Both the position numbers and the translations under genes were made by a program. This document shows positions 1 through 11,853 of a stretch of DNA of 64,000 nucleotides, one piece after another (position 1 is the stretch's first letter; the number at the start of each line of letters is the position of its first letter). Source of the stretch: Blepharisma stoltei (Eukaryota; Ciliophora; Heterotrichea; Heterotrichida; Blepharismidae); NCBI GenBank assembly GCA_914767885.1, contig CAJZBQ010000021.1, forward strand, positions 1-64,000, read 5' to 3'. The notes under the pieces were generated by a model, which saw only the letters and a list, made by a program, of their open reading frames with translations, ran no database searches and had not been told where the DNA came from.

Positions 1-2332
1 CTAAAACACCCTAACACCCTAACACCCTAACACCCTAACACCCTAACACCCTACACCACCCTAAACCCCTAACACCCTAACACCCTAACACCCTAACACC
101 CTAACACCCTAACACCCTAACACCCTAACACCCTAACACCCTAACACCCTAACACCCTAACACCCTAACACCCTAACACCCTAACACTCCTAACACCCTA
201 ACACCCTAACACCCTAACACCCTAACACCCTAACACCCTAACACCCTAACACCCTAACACCCTAACACCCTAACACCCTAACACCCTAACACCCTAACAC
301 CCTAACACCCTAACCCACACCCTAACACCCTAACACCCTAACACCCTAACACCCTAACACCCTAACACCCTAAACTACCCTAACACCCTAACACCCTAAC
401 ACCCTAACACCCTAACACCCTAACACCTAACACCCTAACACCCTAACACCCTAACACCCTAACACCCTAACACCCTAACACCCTAACACCCTAACACCCT
501 AACACCCTAACACCCTAACACCCTAACACCCTAACACCCTAACACCCTAACACCCTAACACCCTAACACCCTAACACCCTAACACCCTAACACCCTAACA
601 CCCTAACACCCTAACACCCTAACACCCTAACACCCTAACACCCTAACACCCTAACACCCTAACACCCTAACACCCTAACACCCTAACACCCTAACACCCT
701 AACACCCTAACACCCTAACACCCTAACACCCTAACACCCTAACACCCCTAACACCCTAACACCCTAACACCCTAACACCCTAACACCCTAACACCCTAAA
801 CACCCTAACACCCTAACACCCTAACACCCTAACACCCTAACACCCTAACACCCTAACACCCTAACACCCTAACACCCTAACACCCTAACACCCTAACACC
901 CTAACACCCTAACACCCCTAACACCCTAACACCCTAACACCCTAACACCCTAACACCCTAACACCCTAACACCCTAACACCCTACACCCTAACACCCTAA
1001 CACCCTAACACACCCTAACACCCTAACACCCTAACACCCTAACACCCTAACACCCTAACACCCTAACACCCTAACACCCTAACACCCTAACACCCTAACA
1101 CCCTAACACCCTAACACCCTAACACCCTAACACCCTAACACCCTAACACCCTAACACCCTAACACCCTAACACCCTAACCCCTAACACCCTAACACCCTA
1201 ACACCCTAACACCCTAACACCCTAACACCCTAACACCCTAACACCTAACACCCTAACACCCTAACACCCTAACACCCTAACACCCTAACACCCTAACACC
1301 CTAACACCCTAACACCCTAACACCCTAACACCCTAACACCCTAACACCCTAACACCCTAACACCCTAACACCCTAACACCCTAACACCCTAACACCCTAA
1401 CACCCTAACACCCTAACACCCTAACACCCTAACACCCTAACACCCTAACACCCTAACACCCTAACACCCTAACACCCTAACACCCTAACACCCCTAACAC
1501 CCTAACACCCTAACACCCTAAACCAACACCCTAACACCCTAACACCCTAACACCCTAACACCCTAACACCCTAACACCCTAACACCCTAACACCCTAACA
1601 CCCTAACACCCTAACACCCTAACACCCTAACACCCTAACACCCTAACACCCTAACACCCTAACACCCTAACACCCTAACACCCTAACACCCTAACACCCT
1701 AACACCCTAACACCCTAACACCCTAACACCCTAACACCCTAACACCCTAACACCCTAACACCCTAACACCCTAACACCCTAACACCCTAACACCCTAACA
1801 CCCTAACACCCTAACACCCTAACACCCTAACACCCTAACACCCTAACACCCTAACACCCTAACACCCTAACACCCCTAACACCCTAACACCCTAACACCC
1901 TAACACCACCCTAACACCCTAACACCCTAACACCCTAACACCCTAACACCCTAACACCCTAACACCCTAACACCCTAACACCCTAACACCCTAACACCCT
2001 AACACCCTAACACCCTAACACCCTAACACCCTAACACCCTAACACCCTAACACCCTAACACCCTAACACCCTAACACCCTACACCCTAACACCCTAACAC
2101 CCTAACACCCTAACACCCTAACACCCTAACACCCTAACACCCTAACACCCTAACACCCTAACACCCTAACACCCTAACTACCCTAACACCCTAACACCCT
2201 AACACCCTAACACCCTAACACCCTAACCCTAACACCCTAACACCCTAACACCCTAACACCCTAACACCCTAACACCCTAACACCTAACACCCTAACACCC
2301 TAACACCCTAACACCCTAACACCCTAACACCC
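1..2332. repeat. Telomere, CCCTAACA repeat array
   Basis: About 290 tandem copies of the octamer CCCTAACA (C-rich strand running into the chromosome), with scattered variants such as lost or gained bases. The array ends abruptly at 2332 in AT-rich unique DNA. This octamer is the telomere unit known from the heterotrichs Stentor and Blepharisma. The array is much longer than I would expect for a somatic ciliate chromosome, which fits a germline end. Some variants may be long-read errors. Confidence 0.97.
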
Positions 2333-3273
2333 AATTTAATTAAATTCCAATTTTAATAACAATCGTTGTCTGCTGAATAGCAAATTAAATTTACAATTTT
2401 CAATTAAAACTTTTTTGCGCAGTGCATGACTGCAATTCCATGTTTTCTCCTTTCTATTTTAATTATCCTTTTATAGCACTTATTAAATTACTAATCAAAA
2501 TATTTTATTAAGCCAGAGAATATTAAATTTTCTTCAAAATTATCACTTATTTCCTATTAAAAAATAATTTACTTGATCTTTAATCTATAGACACAAAAAT
2601 TAATATGAGCTTTTGAAATGATATTAAGAGCAGTTTACGAGAGAAGAAATAGAATAATTATTCAAATTAAAATTATTCTGGTGCATTGCCCTTATAAAAC
2701 TGAATTAAGTTTTCGAGTTCTACTTATGAATCAGTTATTAGGAGACTCTCGATATATTATCTATAAAATAGTAAAAAAACACTAAATTCGTGATTTATTT
2801 TAAAATAATTATGGACCACTAACTTAATAAAAAGTATTTGGAACCAAAATTTAACTTAATATAAATAGAAATTTTTGTTTCTATTTCAATCATTGAGGCT
2901 TAAAAGCATCCTTATTATTAGCCTTTTAATTTTCTAAATTTTTATCTCCATCGTCTCAAATTTAAGCAATTTGTGGAAATTCCAACAAATGCTATTTGAT
3001 TTATCAAACCCTCTTTCATTTTTAGGACTAGACAATTTACACATCCAACCGAGAAAATTGGAGTAGTCTCTTTACGAAGCAATATTAAATAAATTATACA
3101 TAAATCAATATTTATATAAAAACGCAGTTCTCTAAGCTTCCATTGTCTTTTATAGTGTTAAATGATATTCATTAATTATAGTCTTTAAGATGTCAAAAGC
3201 CACACAACACTGAAGGGTCAGAATCAAACTAGTGATGCAACGAGTATTATCGCAAGGAAATAGCCGAACCCAC
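2333..3273. other. Subtelomeric AT-rich non-coding DNA
   Basis: AT-rich sequence between the telomere and the stop codon of the first gene. I see no supported ORF, RNA gene or terminal inverted repeat. It presumably includes the 3' flank of the kelch gene. Confidence 0.5.
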
Positions 3274-6200
3274 CTAAATAAACTGCTCCTGATCTGGCCA
3301 GAACTTTTCAATTGTAGCGTTGTCATCTTTTATAATGTTACAAGTTTCCCTTTTTGATGATGGATGTTGACAACTTTGATAGCTTAAGGATCTATTCAAT
3401 TAATATATGGTTTATTACGTGTCGCTGACCCCTCAGAGTAAGGGACGCTATTCATACTCTTATTCGCCCAACTCGTGAGTCATAGGCATCTTTACTTGAT
3501 GCACAAAATTTTCAACTAGACTTCATTCGTCAGATTCTGATTGCTTCCCGAGCCGTGCTGAACTTGCTATTAATTAGCTTCTGCGTACGCTCCACCTATG
3601 GTTTCTTGCTCGGCCAAGAGATAAAGTGTTAAAAACCTTTTGCCTCCTAAAAATCCAAGGATTAAATCCCAGGCTGTGTCCTTTCAGAGTCGCTTGCCCA
3701 GTATATTCGCTAGAAAACCAAACCTCATAGTAAGAAAATAGGATGAAGAATGTTAGTTCTTGGAGAGAACTATTCCAAGAAGCCATTTTATACTATCGGT
3801 AGCTTAAGGATCCACTTTCAACATTAGCATTAGATTTATATCGTTTAACGTCCACTATGGGGTAGACGTTTCCAGAGCTGCCACCATACTTTTGCACGTA
3901 TCGGGACCGTGAACCTCTGGATCGATCCACTTAGTTGCACCAGAGCACGGGCAAATACAACTTTCCTGCTTCGACGGGCTGCATTGCCTCGCTCCTTTGA
4001 CTCAGCTCCTGCTCATGTTCCGCCTAAGGGTCGATCTTCTCGGGTCTACTAACAAGTAACACTTCGAGACTCTTGATGCACTTGGAGCAGTGCCTCAGCT
4101 TATCCGCCAGAGTTAAACTGCTATTGCTGCACAGAAGTTCTCAGAAGAAAACCTAACCCCATGAATAAAATTCCATGAGGGAAAGAAAATTAGCAGCTAA
4201 TTTCGCTCGAGCCGAATGCCATTTTATTTATGGATCCACTTTCAGCAATATTTGAAAATTTTTCTTTGCTGTTTTTCTTCTGTTCATATGTGAGCCAGTA
4301 GCTTTCAAGGATTTTCATTATTGCACCAACACTGCTCATTATTCCAAAAACTGAGCCCAGAAGTGTGCTAATAAAGATACCAAATGACTGAATGTTGTCT
4401 CTGGTAGTATATAAGCCATTAGAGCTCACAGTAAGAACAATATCTAAATAAGAATTGCTGGCCAATCCAGTTCTAAATTTGACTTACTCATAGGTGCGAA
4501 ATTGAGAGCCTTTCACTGAGCTTGATTCAAGAGTTGAATGATAGCCTGTATAGGTCTCATCGTTTTGAAATTTTCTATAGTACTAAATAAGCTATACTGA
4601 AGGAATCATGGTATAATATGCTATTGAGGGCTTTGAGCCCAAAAAGATACGGTTGCTGTCAGGCAAAATATATGTTGAGTAGCTGCTGCTTTGACTTGGA
4701 ATAGATGATGTCGAAGTTACATTACTCCACCAGGCTAAATTGAAGCGAAAAAAAATCTGTTCCAGTTTCAAGGGAGTTTTTGGAAATAGATAAATATAAA
4801 ATTTTCATAATAAAAATAACAATATTTTTTGAATTTTAATTTATTTTTATGATTAATATACCAAAATAATCAATTCATTATATCAATTGCTAAATAGTAT
4901 TCTAGTTGCTCTCCCTCAATTTAAAAAAGGCTAGTATTTTTACCCTTAAAAATTAAAAATTTAAAGGAGTTAGTTAAAAATCCCGAAGTATATCCTATGT
5001 AATTATTCATTGCGTATGAAATAGTTGCTTGGCTATTTATAGTGCAGCGACTGCATGAGAGTTCTGTAAAACAGTCGCTATTATAAAATTTGCAGCTAAA
5101 GCTGCTTCAAACTCCATCGACATTTGATATGGAGTAAGCTATCTCTGGCGAGCAGGTATCATTGACAAGGCAGGCTCCTCCATAATTAAGTAATATCGCG
5201 ACTATGGTTAAATTTGATTCGAACTAAGTATTGCTTACCCTTGATACTTCATTCTCAAGAACCACTAAAGGAACCAAGCTTTTTACCTCAACGACATTAT
5301 TGACAATGTAACCTGCAATTCCATTGCAAATAATCATAACAGCCAGCACCATAAAAACAATAGAAAAAATGCCCCCTAAAGAAGATTGCTTTAGATACAT
5401 GACCTGGTTGACAAAGTGGTTATGACTTGCCGAGTATAAATCAATAGAGATCAAAAATTTCTTTTTTTGGTTCAGAATAAGCAAAACAACAATTAGGGCT
5501 AGTCCAATAAGGCCAATAGTTAATTGTGTGATGAGAGTGTATTTTCTATACTCACCGTTGTTTCCTTGAAATATAGATGGCTGAACTGAATCATCCTGAT
5601 AGGAATTTTCCTGAACTGAGTAGCTGCTGCTACCAGGTATGCATGTAGCCCCTCCTGGGCAATCTAAGCAATAAGCAGCTCCTGGCTTGCGACTATATGT
5701 ATTTTCCTCACAAGGATAACACATGCCGTTTGTGCTTGCCCCATAGTTTGGATTGTATTTACCAGCATCACATTTTTGGCAGGTTGTTGAATCATAGACA
5801 TCTGAATAAGTCCCTGGAGGACAGATTTCACATGAAGAAGTTCTCATTGACCCTGGGCTGCATTTCCAATAGCATTCTGAAATTTCTTCACAGTCAGACA
5901 TTAAATCTATTTTAAAAAATCGATTTGTAGGTACCTCATGCCTGAGAATTTGGCCTAGAGTAGAAGCCCCTCCGTGAATATATATATAATTTTGGAAGTA
6001 GGAATAAGCAGCTGCGAAGATGAAATTTGGCAAATTCCCAATCTGTGTATGATCAGCCGAAGATGTGTTAAAATAAAAAATTTCTGATTTTGGCACAAAG
6101 TTATTGGACTCACCTCCTGCCACAATAACCCTACTTTTCAGTTTAAAAGCAAAGGTACCTTTTCTGCTTCATGACAAATCAGCTCGATCATCATAATATT

Positions 6201-9039
6201 TCCTTCATGTGCTGTTTGTAATATTAATACTGTAAAATTCATTCAGTGGCATCTCAGAGTCTCCTTCTCCGTACATTATATAAACGATGTCATTAGATGT
6301 TGTTGAAACTCGGCAAGAACAATATGCAAGAGGCCCCGGACCGCCTGAATTTTGAGAGTCTATGAGTGTATAAGTACTTGTGACCAAGTCATAAGTCCAA
6401 AATTCGTCTGAGAGGCCAGAGTTTGTCACTCCTCCAAATATCATCAATGAGGTCTCATGCAAAATGATGCATGCTCCTTTTCTTGGAGATGGAGAATTTT
6501 CAGAGGTCGGTAAAGAGCTCCAAGAGCTTGTTGTTGCGTCAAAAATGAAGCCGTCGTTTAGGTAGCCGTCATCGTTTTGTCCTCCTCACACAGCCATAGT
6601 GTCTGCATATGAAGACGATCCATGCCCATATCTAGCAGAAGGAATAGATCCTGTTGCTTGAATAATATGTCAGCTCTCCAGACTGGTATCATAGGCCCAC
6701 AAATCGCTCAAAAGTGCGCTGTTATCAGCTCTACCTCCAAATAAAAGCAAATATTTTCCGACATTTTGCATAGAGTGGTACATTCTTGGACTTGGGGAGA
6801 TATCATTAGGGTAAAAATTATAAGTAATAGGTGATTTCGACAAATCAAAAACAAGCAGACAATTTAGAGTGTTCGAATTAGAAATCCCACCAAATGAATA
6901 GAGCTGCGAATTGTAAAGAGTAAGCCCATAATTATAAATAGATGTATAGTCTTGAGAGGAGTTAGAAGTAACTGGTATTTTGACTCAGTTATAATCTGTG
7001 CTCGTTAAATTGACCATGTATCAGTCTTCACTCACATTATTCAATTTGCTTGACCAGCCAGTATAGCCCAGGACGTATTATAGATCGTTCTGGGCTATGA
7101 CTTGACGCTTCATCGTGGAGTTGGTTTTATCCAGAAGCTGTTAAACCAACTCAATGAGCTGGGAAGTACGCCTACAGTTAGTATTTTGCCAAATCATGGA
7201 GCTGGCTTAGCAACTTCTGGGACAAAACTACTCCAAGAGTTGAAGCGTCAAATCATAGCCCAGAACGATCTATAATGCGTCCTGGATATAAGTAAGAAGG
7301 CAGCCTTATCAAATAAAATGCTTCCTTGGAGCATTCTTGAAGTATAAGTTTGGACTGAGGTGATATTAGTCCACTCTAAGCTGCTAACTCCCCCTTAAAT
7401 TTGAATAAAATATCGGTAAATTTTCCATTTTTGGGTATTTTAACCCCTTTAAATCGGAACAATTTGTTTTATAGGAAAATTTAACATTGAAAATAATTTT
7501 TAAAAAATTAGTTTATTTTTAAATAAAATTTAAATAATTTCATAAAATGAATTTTGACCTATTTCATAGTAAAAGTGCTATTTATTTCTTCATAAAAATT
7601 AATTAAATTCAAACTCAATTATATATTTTTTTAATATTTAAAACTTTAAATCCAAATGTTTTATAAAAAAAAATTAGCATCCTTTAAATTGGAGCAAGAT
7701 CTTTTTGTATCAATTTCAAGGGAGAGTAAGATCATATTTATAAAATGCTTGTGCATAAGGATACCCATCATAAATAGCTTCCCCAGCTGCTAAAAATAAA
7801 AATCCTTCATAATAAAATAATGAAGCTCCTAATGCTTTTTGTGGAACGACTCCTTGCTTTGGAAGGTTCGTTCAGACTCATTTAGAAGTATCAAGTCTGT
7901 GATAAAGGTTACGTGAAAAGTTCATTATCAGATTCGATAGAAGTTAGTCCTCCAAAAACAGCAAAAAAAAGAACCCCGCCACTAATATAAGAAGTGTAAG
8001 CAAATCTGGACCTTGGGTAGGGAATATCACCAGACGTGATGATTTTATTCCACATACAGCTTTCCATTTGAAAACTCCACAAGTCATTCAAGAGTCCAGA
8101 TTCTGTCATCCCGCCGAATACATATAGAGGTTTCCTCTATATAGCGCTGAAAGCGCAGACATTTCCCAGGAGCTTTCCAAGTTCGTCGGACCAAATCGCT
8201 TTTTGGTCCGACCAAGGCATTGATTTGGTGCCACCAACCGATAAATTCCGATCAGAAATTTATCGGCCTTACAGCGCCAAACATAGGAAACTTCTATACA
8301 GGATATTTGCAGAGAGATCGGCAAATGAGCCGCCGTTATAACGAGAAGCTTAATAAATAATACCAGGGTAAACATCATCAGCTGCTGCGAGTCGTCTCCA
8401 TAGGCTTGTTGTTACATTAAAAACCCAGAGATCATTATATTCGCTGTCTAGTTGGTAATAGCCTCCAAACACACTGATCAAGTTCAAGCTTGGAAAAGAA
8501 TTCATCAAAGGGTAGATTCTCGGAACAGGAGGAGGGTTAGTAGAAGGGATTCTTTCAATTGATAGAGAAGCTAAATAATAATTATAAACTGGCTATGCAC
8601 AAAATATTCTCTATTCGAGAACTATTCCTCTTCCACTATTTATTTTTTAGAGCTCAGTTTTCCACGTTGACCATTATCCATAATGCCAATATGAATTACC
8701 GCAAAGGGCAAGTCGTAGCTAAAACCAAATGGAAACATGCTCGTTTTACTTCCTTGCATAACCAAAGAGGGTGGCCTTAGGCATAAAACGCATGTAGCTA
8801 GGCTTGAGCAGGGCCAAAAGGGACTAATTTATTTTCTGAACATTTTGGTGCGTTTCTGGAAATACCTGCTGGTTAGGATGGCTGCTAATATTATTCCTAT
8901 TGAGATTTAAAAGGTTGGCCGAAGCATACTTAAATCATCCTCCTGAAAAAGGAAATAATTTAAAATATAATAAATAAGTAAACGCAGATAGAGAAGCTAA
9001 AGTTCTGATAAGCAAGAAACTTAAAACGGATAGCCTCAT
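3274..9039 (-). CDS. Kelch-repeat, cysteine-rich membrane protein, interrupted by germline inserts
   Basis: Starts at ATG 9037-9039 and stops at TAG 3274-3276. Removing seven inserts (3393-3812, 3821-4244, 4736-4974, 7062-7288, 7385-7726, 8123-8296, 8576-9001) and five introns gives 3438 nt, a continuous 1145-residue protein with TGA as Trp. It has a signal peptide (about residues 1-16), kelch repeats with FGG motifs (about 30-620), a GCC2/GCC3-type cysteine-rich block with CEICPPGTYS and similar motifs (about 635-740), then membrane segments near 757-777, 812-834 and about 1050. Kelch plus cysteine-rich plus membrane proteins are common ciliate surface proteins; the ligand is unknown. The last 44 or so residues only appear when inserts D1 and D2 are removed. 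A decayed paralogue lies just upstream. Confidence 0.85.
3393..3799. mobile_element. Germline insert D1, 13-bp target duplication
   Basis: Flanked by TAGCTTAAGGATC at 3380-3392 and again at 3800-3812. Removing one copy plus the insert joins the last codons of the kelch gene in frame. The right end carries GCCATTTTATA, the terminal motif shared by most D inserts. GC content is visibly higher than the flanks. No coding capacity is seen. Probably a non-autonomous retroelement-like insert eliminated during somatic development. Confidence 0.75.
3821..4231. mobile_element. Germline insert D2, 13-bp target duplication
   Basis: Flanked by GGATCCACTTTCA at 3808-3820 and 4232-4244. The right end reads GCCATTTTATTTAT directly before the duplication, matching D1. 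GC-rich interior, no ORF of note. Its left target duplication overlaps the right one of D1, so two elements landed within a few bases of each other inside the kelch gene. An alternative TA-to-TA excision (Ile in place of Leu) also keeps the frame. Confidence 0.75.
4473..4487 (-). other. 15-nt intron in kelch gene
   Basis: GTAAGTCAAATTTAG on the minus strand contains an in-frame TAA; removal keeps the frame. Typical heterotrich 15-nt intron. Confidence 0.85.
4583..4597 (-). other. 15-nt intron in kelch gene
   Basis: GTATAGCTTATTTAG on the minus strand; it contains in-frame TAG codons that vanish on removal. Confidence 0.85.
4736..4974. mobile_element. IES in kelch gene, 239 bp, TA-bounded
   Basis: Bounded by TA at 4736-4737 and 4975-4976. 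Excision joins codons ending Ser-Gly-Phe-Leu to Ala-Trp-Trp-Ser in frame. The interior is AT-rich and carries the TTTAAAGGAGTTA and CTTGAAACTGGAAC motifs of the A family. Confidence 0.75.
5224..5238 (-). other. 15-nt intron in kelch gene
   Basis: GTAAGCAATACTTAG on the minus strand; ends in an in-frame TAG. The protein continues on both sides. Confidence 0.85.
7062..7288. mobile_element. Palindromic C-family MITE/IES in kelch gene
   Basis: 227 bp, TA-bounded. The ends form a long inverted repeat: one end reads TATAGCCCAGGACG, then ATTATAGATCGTTCTGGG, and the other end is its near-perfect complement. Excision joins the reading frame at Leu-Leu / Thr-Gly-Trp-Ser. No ORF. Confidence 0.8.
7385..7726. 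mobile_element. A-family MITE/IES in kelch gene
   Basis: 342 bp, bounded by TA at 7385-7386 and 7727-7728. Inverted ends: TAACTCCCCCTTAAATTTG on one side and TACTCTCCCTTGAAATTG read from the other. Excision gives Tyr-Asp-Leu-Ser-Ser-Leu-Glu-Trp in frame. A second set of TTTAAATTGGA motifs inside suggests nesting. Confidence 0.8.
7897..7912 (-). other. 16-nt intron in kelch gene
   Basis: GTAACCTTTATCACAG on the minus strand. At 16 nt it changes frame, and its removal is required to keep the kelch reading frame open. Confidence 0.8.
8123..8296. mobile_element. C-family MITE/IES in kelch gene
   Basis: 174 bp, TA-bounded, with inverted ends TATAGAGGTTTCCTCTAT / TATAGAAGTTTCCTATG. An inverted, closely similar copy lies in intergenic DNA at 38490-38664. 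Excision gives Ile-Leu-Tyr-Val-Phe-Gly-Gly in frame, a standard kelch motif. Confidence 0.85.
8349..8363 (-). other. 15-nt intron in kelch gene
   Basis: GTATTATTTATTAAG on the minus strand. The same position in the decayed paralogue holds GTATTTATTATTCAG, so the intron predates the duplication. Confidence 0.88.
8576..8986. mobile_element. Germline insert D3, 15-bp target duplication
   Basis: Flanked by perfect copies of GATAGAGAAGCTAAA at 8561-8575 and 8987-9001. Removing it joins the signal peptide (MRLSVLSFLL...) to the first kelch repeat in frame. The interior is richer in GC than the host DNA. No gene recognised. Confidence 0.8.
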
Positions 9040-9890
9040 TTGATAATATTTATTAAAATTACTAATTTGTCAACAATAAATAATTCAATTGCTCATTTAT
9101 TAATATTCTAGTAAGGTAATCTAATATGAGTTGCCTGCTCCTTATGACTAATGAAATCGATTTTCCATTACTTTAAAGTACTTACTCCTCCAATCCTTGG
9201 TCAATCGATTAACTGAAATATTCGAAGAATTCTGAAAATTAACTTGATTTAAATAATTTTCAAATGGCCGAGAATTAACGCTTGCCTCCTCTTGTTCTAA
9301 AATTTAATTATCTGTCTTTTATAATTAATATTGAGAGATTTCGTATAATCGCTCCTAAATTCGAATAAATTTTTTAGCATATTTGCGATAGCGCAAGTAC
9401 AATTATAATCGACCTTGCTCCTCCTTCCCTTCTGCAATTCAGTTTAGATTAAACAGAAAAAATCAAATTTGACTCTTCAAATTCATAATAATGGGCATGT
9501 CATTTTCTTTTTCCTGTTTTATTTAAAATGAACCTTCAAGGGATGGGGAGAGGAGGGGAGTTAAGGTCAAGCTATAGCTGCTTGCGAATTATAGATATTA
9601 AATACTCTATCTCTTGTCGCTAAAGCGCACAATCGCAAAATTCTTAATATATTCGTGCTGAACAAATTAATATATATTTTACAGAAATTATTTTAGCCTC
9701 ATATAATCAAACGTTTACCAAATATTGAGGAGATAGTGTATTTATCCTACCAAAATATATTATTAAGATATAGACAGAAAGCCAAACTAAATACAAGAAA
9801 GGGTCTCATCAATTGCATGATGATTATTTGCTACTGCGCCTCAGGATTAAACTTATTTCCACATAAAACATATATTGAAGATCATTGTGC
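9040..9890. other. Intergenic region upstream of the kelch gene
   Basis: AT-rich DNA between the start of the kelch gene and the decayed copy. I see no gene. It should hold the kelch promoter, but no specific motif is recognisable. Confidence 0.4.
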
Positions 9891-9899
9891 TGCTTATTA

Positions 9900-11240
9900 A
9901 AAGCGCATTTAAACAATGTTATTTTCTAGTAGCTTCGGTATCGCCCCAATACTCCCCATAATTCCGAATAAAGATCAAAAAAAGTGTTAATAAAGATATT
10001 AAACGTCTAAACTTGATTTCTGTTGTGCACAGTCCATCTGAGCATTTAGTCAAACAATCTCTAGATAATAATAGTGGGCTAATCCTAGTCTAATTGGAAA
10101 ATACTGATAAGTATGAAGCTCTGATCCTTTATTAGTGCTTTGGTTCACAATTTTGTGGTAGCCTGCATTGTGTTCATGTGTTTGAAGCTATTTATAGGAC
10201 TAACTATACTTTAGCTTGGAGCCAACTATTGGTGAAATTTAAATTTTTGGTAAATTAACCCCTTTAATTTAAATAATAAAAATAATAATTTATATTCAAA
10301 TAGCTTTCTACCTGTTTAATATCACTGAATTTCAATTTAACTTATTACTTGCTCTATTTTTAAAGGTTTAAGCAAAGTTAAATGTTATTAAACAAAATTA
10401 TATTTTGAATAGAAATTTAATGGGAAAAATTCAAGTATAATATTATTTAAACAGCTTTCTCACTGAATCAATTAATGTTTTGAATTAATTATTTTATAAA
10501 ATATAGTAAAGTTCAAAATATTGCGTTTTTAATATATATTTTTAAAAAAATTACCTTCTTTTAGTTTTTTGGCGCAAATTTTAGTAAACAACTTTATATA
10601 TAATTTTTTTTTATCGATTATTTCATTCCCATCCTTGATCGAACGATGGCAGGTCGCTTTATAATGACGATAGAGTGAGGAATATCTCCTTCTTAGGGCA
10701 TTTTTGTATCATTTTTAATTATTTGTGTTTAAACTAAATAGCCTTTACATAAAAAGTTCATACCAGTGCAGAGCGAAGTCATGCAACCGAAAGCAGTAAA
10801 TTTCAATGAATCATTATAATTAAATCAAGAATATCAAAATTTTTCTATTGGAAATAGGAGGTCTCCAGTTGATTTAATATGATCCAGAAGAATCCTTGCA
10901 TATCAAAGCATCATGAATCGTTCAGAGGGCCCAAATCATTTATTCCTCCGAAGATGTGCAAGTAATAATCATCTTCATCAGCAAAAGAGCCTCTGTTATA
11001 TCTTGGTGCTGAATAATAAATACCTGGAAAAATTCCGTCAGAAGTTGAGAGCCGACTCCACTAGCTGCTGGATACATTAAAGCTTCATAGACCATTATGA
11101 CCACTTCTCCATTGGGAGTATCCGCCATAAATAACGATTTGGTTATAATTAGGAAAGGAATCCATCAGGGTATAAGCTCGAGGACCACGCTGATCAATCA
11201 AGATTGCGCTTGTATACAAAAAGAGAACGGAGAGAGCTAC
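9900..11240 (-). pseudogene. Decayed second copy of the kelch gene
   Basis: The N-terminal part (about 10870-11240) matches the intact gene: signal-peptide-like start, IYGGYSQW, a conserved 15-nt intron (GTATTTATTATTCAG), then IFGGINDLG. The matching position has no ATG, and an in-frame TAG follows Val-Ser-Ser-Ser. The C-terminal part (about 9900-10230) still aligns with the last membrane segment of the intact gene but carries stops and frameshifts. The roughly 3 kb between them in the intact gene is missing; A-family repeat DNA (about 10240-10560) and unplaced AT-rich DNA lie there instead. It reads as a tandem duplicate in decay. Confidence 0.75.
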
Positions 11241-11853
11241 AATTATAATATTTATTTATAAAATTAGCCGCTTTTAGTGTCAAAATAAGATTTATTCGCA
11301 AACTTGGAAAAATTAATTATTGACTATCGAATTTGCATTAGATTGAGCTTGATGGGGTTCAGAATTTTTTAAGACTAAGTCATTACTAAAAATTGCTCAA
11401 GAGTTTCAAATAATGCCAAATAATTATAAAATACCGAACTCCCATCCTTGATAGAGCCGATCATTATCGTTCGATAAGTATGGGTTTAAAATTTCTTGGA
11501 AAAAATTATTATTATTATTATTATTATGCATGAAAATTTTTATATTAAATCCATTAAAACATTTTATGCGCTAGTTACAATTAAATATAAAAGTAAATAT
11601 GCTAGTAATCATATTAAAATAGCATTAAACCGATTATATGATATAATCTCTTAGATTGATCACTATCAAAATTAGATAGTCAGATTTTTAATGGGATTGG
11701 GGGAGCGGGAATAGAAAAATTATGGGGCTTAATTGGCCCAATTTTATAAAAATATTCAAATGCTCGACAAAGAGAATGAGGAGTAAGCTTATACTTTTAA
11801 TATTACACTGTATTATTTGAATCTACATTAATTAATCTACATTGTAGCATAGG
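11241..11853. other. Intergenic DNA with (ATT)n tract
   Basis: AT-rich, no gene seen. A short ATT microsatellite lies at about 11508-11526, and a CTCCCATCCTTGAT motif near 11447 recurs near 10627 in the same orientation, hinting at another repeat family. Confidence 0.4.

Noticed and set aside
1-2332. CRISPR array or satellite
   Set aside because: The repeat is a pure 8-mer at the sequence end with no spacers: a telomere.
8559-8780. 73-residue plus-strand ORF
   Set aside because: Lies inside insert D3, starts in the flanking kelch gene, and shows no family features.
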